NCBI RefSeq assembly: GCF_000330725.2
Contig: NZ_AMZY02000007.1
Span: 1 to 64,000 of the forward strand
Direction: 5' to 3'
DNA length: 64,000 bases
Origin: Mariniradius saccharolyticus AK6
GTDB taxonomy: Bacteria; Bacteroidota; Bacteroidia; Cytophagales; Cyclobacteriaceae
The translations under genes were made by a program, and so were the position numbers. Shown piece by piece: positions 62,001 to 64,000 of this stretch; position 1 is the stretch's first letter, and every line of letters begins with the position of its first letter. The notes under the pieces are model-generated. The model saw nothing but the letters and a program-made list of their open reading frames with translations. It ran no database searches and was not told the DNA's origin.

Positions 62001-62191
62001 TCTACAATTTTTACTAAATTACTTTTCCCTGTTCCCCAGCTTCCATCAATTCCAATTATTTGGAATTTTTCGTCCTTCAAAATCTGCGAAATAACTTCAG
62101 CTGTTTTTTCTTGAGATTTACCGGCAAATAAATCAGACCCAATCGGTTCATTGGATAGAAATTTAAATACCTTTTTGTTATCCTTTTCCAT
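59045..62191 (-). CDS. KAP-family P-loop NTPase with two membrane segments
   Basis: A 1048-residue NTPase of the KAP family. Walker A is GSWGTGKS (50-57), and the Walker B is KLVIVFDNFDRL (251-262). The KAP-specific motif DVWGHQEDDQRR (76-87) follows strand 2. Two hydrophobic segments lie between Walker A and B (about 133-150 and 168-190), the hallmark of KAP proteins. The C-terminal 500 residues are helical and unrecognised. It sits between hsdS (2-base gap) and hsdR, so it should be co-transcribed with them. AT content is visibly higher than in the hsd genes, pointing to a separate origin. KAP proteins occur in several phage-defence contexts; a defence role here is inference. Confidence 0.9.
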   Translation of the reverse strand: MEKDNKKVFKFLSNEPIGSDLFAGKSQEKTAEVISQILKDEKFQIIGIDGSWGTGKSNLVKIVESKLKTYKFFIYDVWGHQEDDQRRSILIELTDFIRDKKNKLIDNDKKWEDNLKKLLGKEREITTVNRPYLSIGFIFSLFSIIYIPSVNTFKDSIKDFLEIHSLVWKLVLVLFPIFIVLGIYLFNFISNWCKSGRFWYSFKFAAQQTFQVYTNKQEQETKVETISENDPPVRDFTEWMKSIDNDLKSNKLVIVFDNFDRLPKKQIQSIWSSLHVLFSDKKYNNVKVIVPFDREHIKNAFSEMNGKSEKDFADDYINKTFDLVYRVSPPILSDWKNFLRDKWTEAIKNFDEKEYLRVVQAYEVYRPQITPREIIAFINEIVSIKLLNDEIPDQYTALFVLHKAHILKDPLKSITHPEEYLEGLSYLYEDDEDFQKYITALAYQISPENSLEVIYKKQLKNALINGDETKFSEIAKTNIFPVIIRTTLRDGIEDFSKPIEVLYTLEPSEKISKYLIQEIWDDIFNKVKTVEIRYLELTRAQGLLFEKISNTQKIKLAKKLLADYSNVEDFDSVKYASIIEDLKSLMKINQDEWDLFQNLPAKKVKVYQIINLVQAYPNRFQSFRISCNQKELNDFFINKKDTELKEIDRLEYLKLEYDLSDFRDSLIGRVGKNTTNITPLSEMFRLLKTLSDSKLPVIIPDDQIFSMFSSVNKESDFHYDLLAMRLARGNEFPYNYNTPFADVIKRSDPEVVERTKNSILYFIEYDDLLISSISFNSSELLKSVIQDLVVDDSKQKTAVVNNVLKKFDEICEANEIEPRLLLSDLDRFEYNTEDLEFDSYGAHFYEVIKNYDLELSRICVSGLENFFENYSKEKWKNVFNDFSTNSFKLVRAIDYIKWNSFATEALEEILGEIASSGKILNKDSITYLIESFERGNKPLKKIFKTLRDQFINSSKNNPQVFSIIGNWLFEFGSLEEKSSDALRTIFKPSLFDNSDCLNILEANSDHLKQIIEVSEQSETQAISEAILSRVQNGSTKILAKKLGYINGD

Positions 62192-62193
62192 AT

Positions 62194-63327
62194 TTAATTT
62201 TCTATTGTCGCCAACCTCGAAAGCAACAAATCTTTTAGTTCATTTAGGTTTTGGTTTTCTTTTTTTCTAAGCTGAATTTCATTTTGTAGTTTCTTAGAAG
62301 TTATGCTAAACCTTTCTAGAAGTTCGTCACTAGGAATTATAGTTTCAAAATTCATAATCCATTTTTTATCCCCTCTAGGCATTTTTGTCCCCTTACTTCC
62401 AGCCATAACATATTCAAAGAAATTGTCTTTTTCAATTATTTGATACAAGTACAAAGAAGGAATTGCGGGTGTTGGAACAAAACACAAAACATCATTTGAA
62501 CAACCTCCACTAAAGTTGGCTAACCAAATTTTCTTAAAATATGGCCGTATGTTGGAAATTAGGATGTTTCCGTTTTCAAAACCAGTTACGCTATTAGTTG
62601 TTGGCAGCCCATTAGCTATAGAAATACCTGCTCTGTCTTGTAACATATTTTCAGTTGAAATGTAGGTTTCCAAAGAAATTTCGTTTATTGAAACTCTTCT
62701 AGTTGAATATTCACATAGCTCACTTAAAGGACCGACCCTCCACCCCTCAGGCAAATTCTCCCTATCTATCCCCTCCACAAACCACTCCCTATAAATCGCA
62801 TGTGCGGTTTCCTCCAGTTTTTGGATGAGTTGTTGGTTAAGGGCGATGCGGTTTTCGATTGCTTGGTATTCTTTGACGATTTCCCGCTGTTTTTCGATTT
62901 GGGGAATGGGGACTTCCAGATCCAAAAAATCCTCCCAAGGAAGATTTCCCCTAACACCGCCTACTGCAAAATAGGAGGCTTGCCGATCAAATTCGGTTCT
63001 CGAAAACCACATCATCAAGTACTCCGGAAGTAATTCCAAAGGATCGATTACTTTGAAAATTGGGTATGCTGGGGACATGATGGCCTTTTCATCGCGATAC
63101 ATGGCTATCGGAATTTTTTCATCCCTACTTACCTGCATCAAGCTGCATGCGAACTGGTTTTGCCGAATTACCTTGTAATTGGAAAGATCGGTTCCGATGA
63201 TATTGGCCACTGAATTGATAAACTGCTTGGAAATACTTAGGCCCACCAACGGCAATTCTTTCAAATTAATGTTGCGCTCGTCTACCAGCTGAATGTAGTT
63301 CCCCAGAGGTTTATAACTTGATCTCAT
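62194..63327 (-). CDS. hsdS: Type I restriction-modification specificity subunit
   Basis: A 377-residue specificity subunit. It has two target-recognition domains (about 1-135 and 200-350), each followed by a helical spacer (IPQIEKQREIVKEYQAIENRIALNQQLIQKLEE; SITSKKLQNEIQLRKKENQNLNELKDLLLSRLA). The recognised DNA sequence cannot be deduced. The start (ATG at 63327) overlaps the hsdM stop by 17 bases, and the stop is 2 bases before the KAP start. The C-terminal domain has the AT-rich codon use of the KAP gene, unlike the N-terminal one. Confidence 0.93.
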   Translation of the reverse strand: MRSSYKPLGNYIQLVDERNINLKELPLVGLSISKQFINSVANIIGTDLSNYKVIRQNQFACSLMQVSRDEKIPIAMYRDEKAIMSPAYPIFKVIDPLELLPEYLMMWFSRTEFDRQASYFAVGGVRGNLPWEDFLDLEVPIPQIEKQREIVKEYQAIENRIALNQQLIQKLEETAHAIYREWFVEGIDRENLPEGWRVGPLSELCEYSTRRVSINEISLETYISTENMLQDRAGISIANGLPTTNSVTGFENGNILISNIRPYFKKIWLANFSGGCSNDVLCFVPTPAIPSLYLYQIIEKDNFFEYVMAGSKGTKMPRGDKKWIMNFETIIPSDELLERFSITSKKLQNEIQLRKKENQNLNELKDLLLSRLATIEN

Positions 63328-64000
63328 ACCCCAACTCTTTGAATACCGCCATTAACTCCTGCCTGCTTTGTTCCTCCGCCTTGAGCAGTTCGGCGAAATC
63401 GGTTTGCAGGCCTTTCATTTTCTCATCGAAGTCGATGTTTTCATCCCGGTTGACAAACTCGATGTACTTGCTTGGTACCAAGGAAAAGTCTTTTTTGGCT
63501 ATCTCATCAAACGAAGCCGAATAGCAGAATTCGGGGATATCCTGATAGTCTGTACCGACGGCGGTGGCTGAGCTTGTCGATGTCTGCCAAGTGTGATAGG
63601 TATCGACCACCCGCTTGATATCATTGTCGGAAAATTGGGTGTATTTCTTTTCGAAAGGCTCGCCCATTTGCCGCAGATCCATGAATAGGATTTCCTTTTG
63701 CCTGTCGCGGTAGCTGCGGGCTGCGTCGCCTACCTGTTTGATTTGGGCTTTCTTGTTTTTGTTGACAATCCACAGGGTGACGCTGATGTCGGTGGTATAG
63801 AATAAATTTCGAGGCAGTACCAAAATCGCTTCGACCAGATCGTTTTCGATCAGTTTTCGTCGAATCTTGTATTCCTCTCCGCCGCCGCTGAGTGCACCGT
63901 TGGCAAGGATAAAGCCAGCGATGCCGTTCTCTGAAAGCTTGCTTACCATGGTGAGAATCCAGGCATAGTTGGCGTTGCTTTTGGGTGGGACTTCGTAGCC
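63311..64000 (-). CDS. hsdM: Type I restriction-modification methyltransferase, C-terminal part
   Basis: The C-terminal 229 residues of HsdM, cut by the window edge. The frame begins with GYEVPPKSNANYAWI at the edge, and SNANYAW is a conserved block in HsdM. Downstream are AGFILANGALSGGGEEYKIRRKLIE and AILVLPRNLFYTTDISVTLWIVNKNK, and the C-terminal helical region that contacts HsdS. The SAM-binding NPPF motif is outside the window. It is the first of the visible hsdM-hsdS-KAP-hsdR operon. Confidence 0.95.
   Translation of the reverse strand, partial: GYEVPPKSNANYAWILTMVSKLSENGIAGFILANGALSGGGEEYKIRRKLIENDLVEAILVLPRNLFYTTDISVTLWIVNKNKKAQIKQVGDAARSYRDRQKEILFMDLRQMGEPFEKKYTQFSDNDIKRVVDTYHTWQTSTSSATAVGTDYQDIPEFCYSASFDEIAKKDFSLVPSKYIEFVNRDENIDFDEKMKGLQTDFAELLKAEEQSRQELMAVFKELGYEIKL

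Overview
The window looks like the chromosome of a Bacteroidota bacterium, most likely order Cytophagales (Cyclobacteriaceae-like). This is inferred from a SusC/SusD pair, several TonB receptors with carboxypeptidase-like N-termini, many lipoproteins and small outer-membrane barrels, LytS/LytTR signalling, -7 boxes of the TAnnTTTG type, and the absence of clear Shine-Dalgarno sites. I found no rRNA, tRNA, CRISPR array or intact insertion sequence.

Layout. 1-7.2 kb: a YefM/YoeB toxin-antitoxin pair with a recognisable operator, a large unknown lipoprotein, two divergent TIG/kelch lipoproteins, and three intergenic copies of a degenerate repeat. 7.2-16 kb: a SusC-SusD-FG-GAP/UnbV nutrient-uptake operon on the minus strand, with a hairpin after susD and a LacI-type palindrome upstream of susC. 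16.4-24.1 kb: mostly housekeeping (TPR lipoprotein, PspC-like protein, glycosyltransferase, YbaB, HisS, a 47-residue basic protein, YfcE-like phosphodiesterase, rhodanese, pyruvate dehydrogenase E1 beta). 24.3-32.7 kb: two TonB-dependent receptors around a LytS/LytTR two-component pair, a guanine-deaminase-like enzyme and a small lipoprotein. 32.9-46.9 kb: two paralogous porins, two SDR dehydrogenases, then after a strong terminator a run of envelope genes (POTRA-like barrel, membrane protein, small barrel, PCMD lipoprotein, DUF502 protein), a TetR regulator, a further barrel, a phosphate-porin-like protein and an exported glutaminase. 46.9-55.6 kb: accessory ground with short dispersed repeats, an orphan Bacteroidota protein, two NAD(P)-binding enzymes divergent from an HxlR regulator, a GNAT acetyltransferase, AraC and glyoxalase-fold genes, a FISUMP lipoprotein and a decayed second copy of an HxlR 3' end. 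55.6-64 kb: a type I restriction-modification operon (hsdM-hsdS-KAP NTPase-hsdR, minus strand) in which a 1048-residue KAP-family P-loop ATPase sits between specificity and restriction subunits; hsdM runs off the right edge.

The best candidates for something undescribed are the KAP ATPase inside the hsd operon, the SDR plus envelope cluster with its internal terminator, the HxlR relic, and the dispersed intergenic repeats, one of which shares an exact 20-mer between sites 40 kb apart in opposite orientation. All calls come from reading the sequence; no database search was possible.
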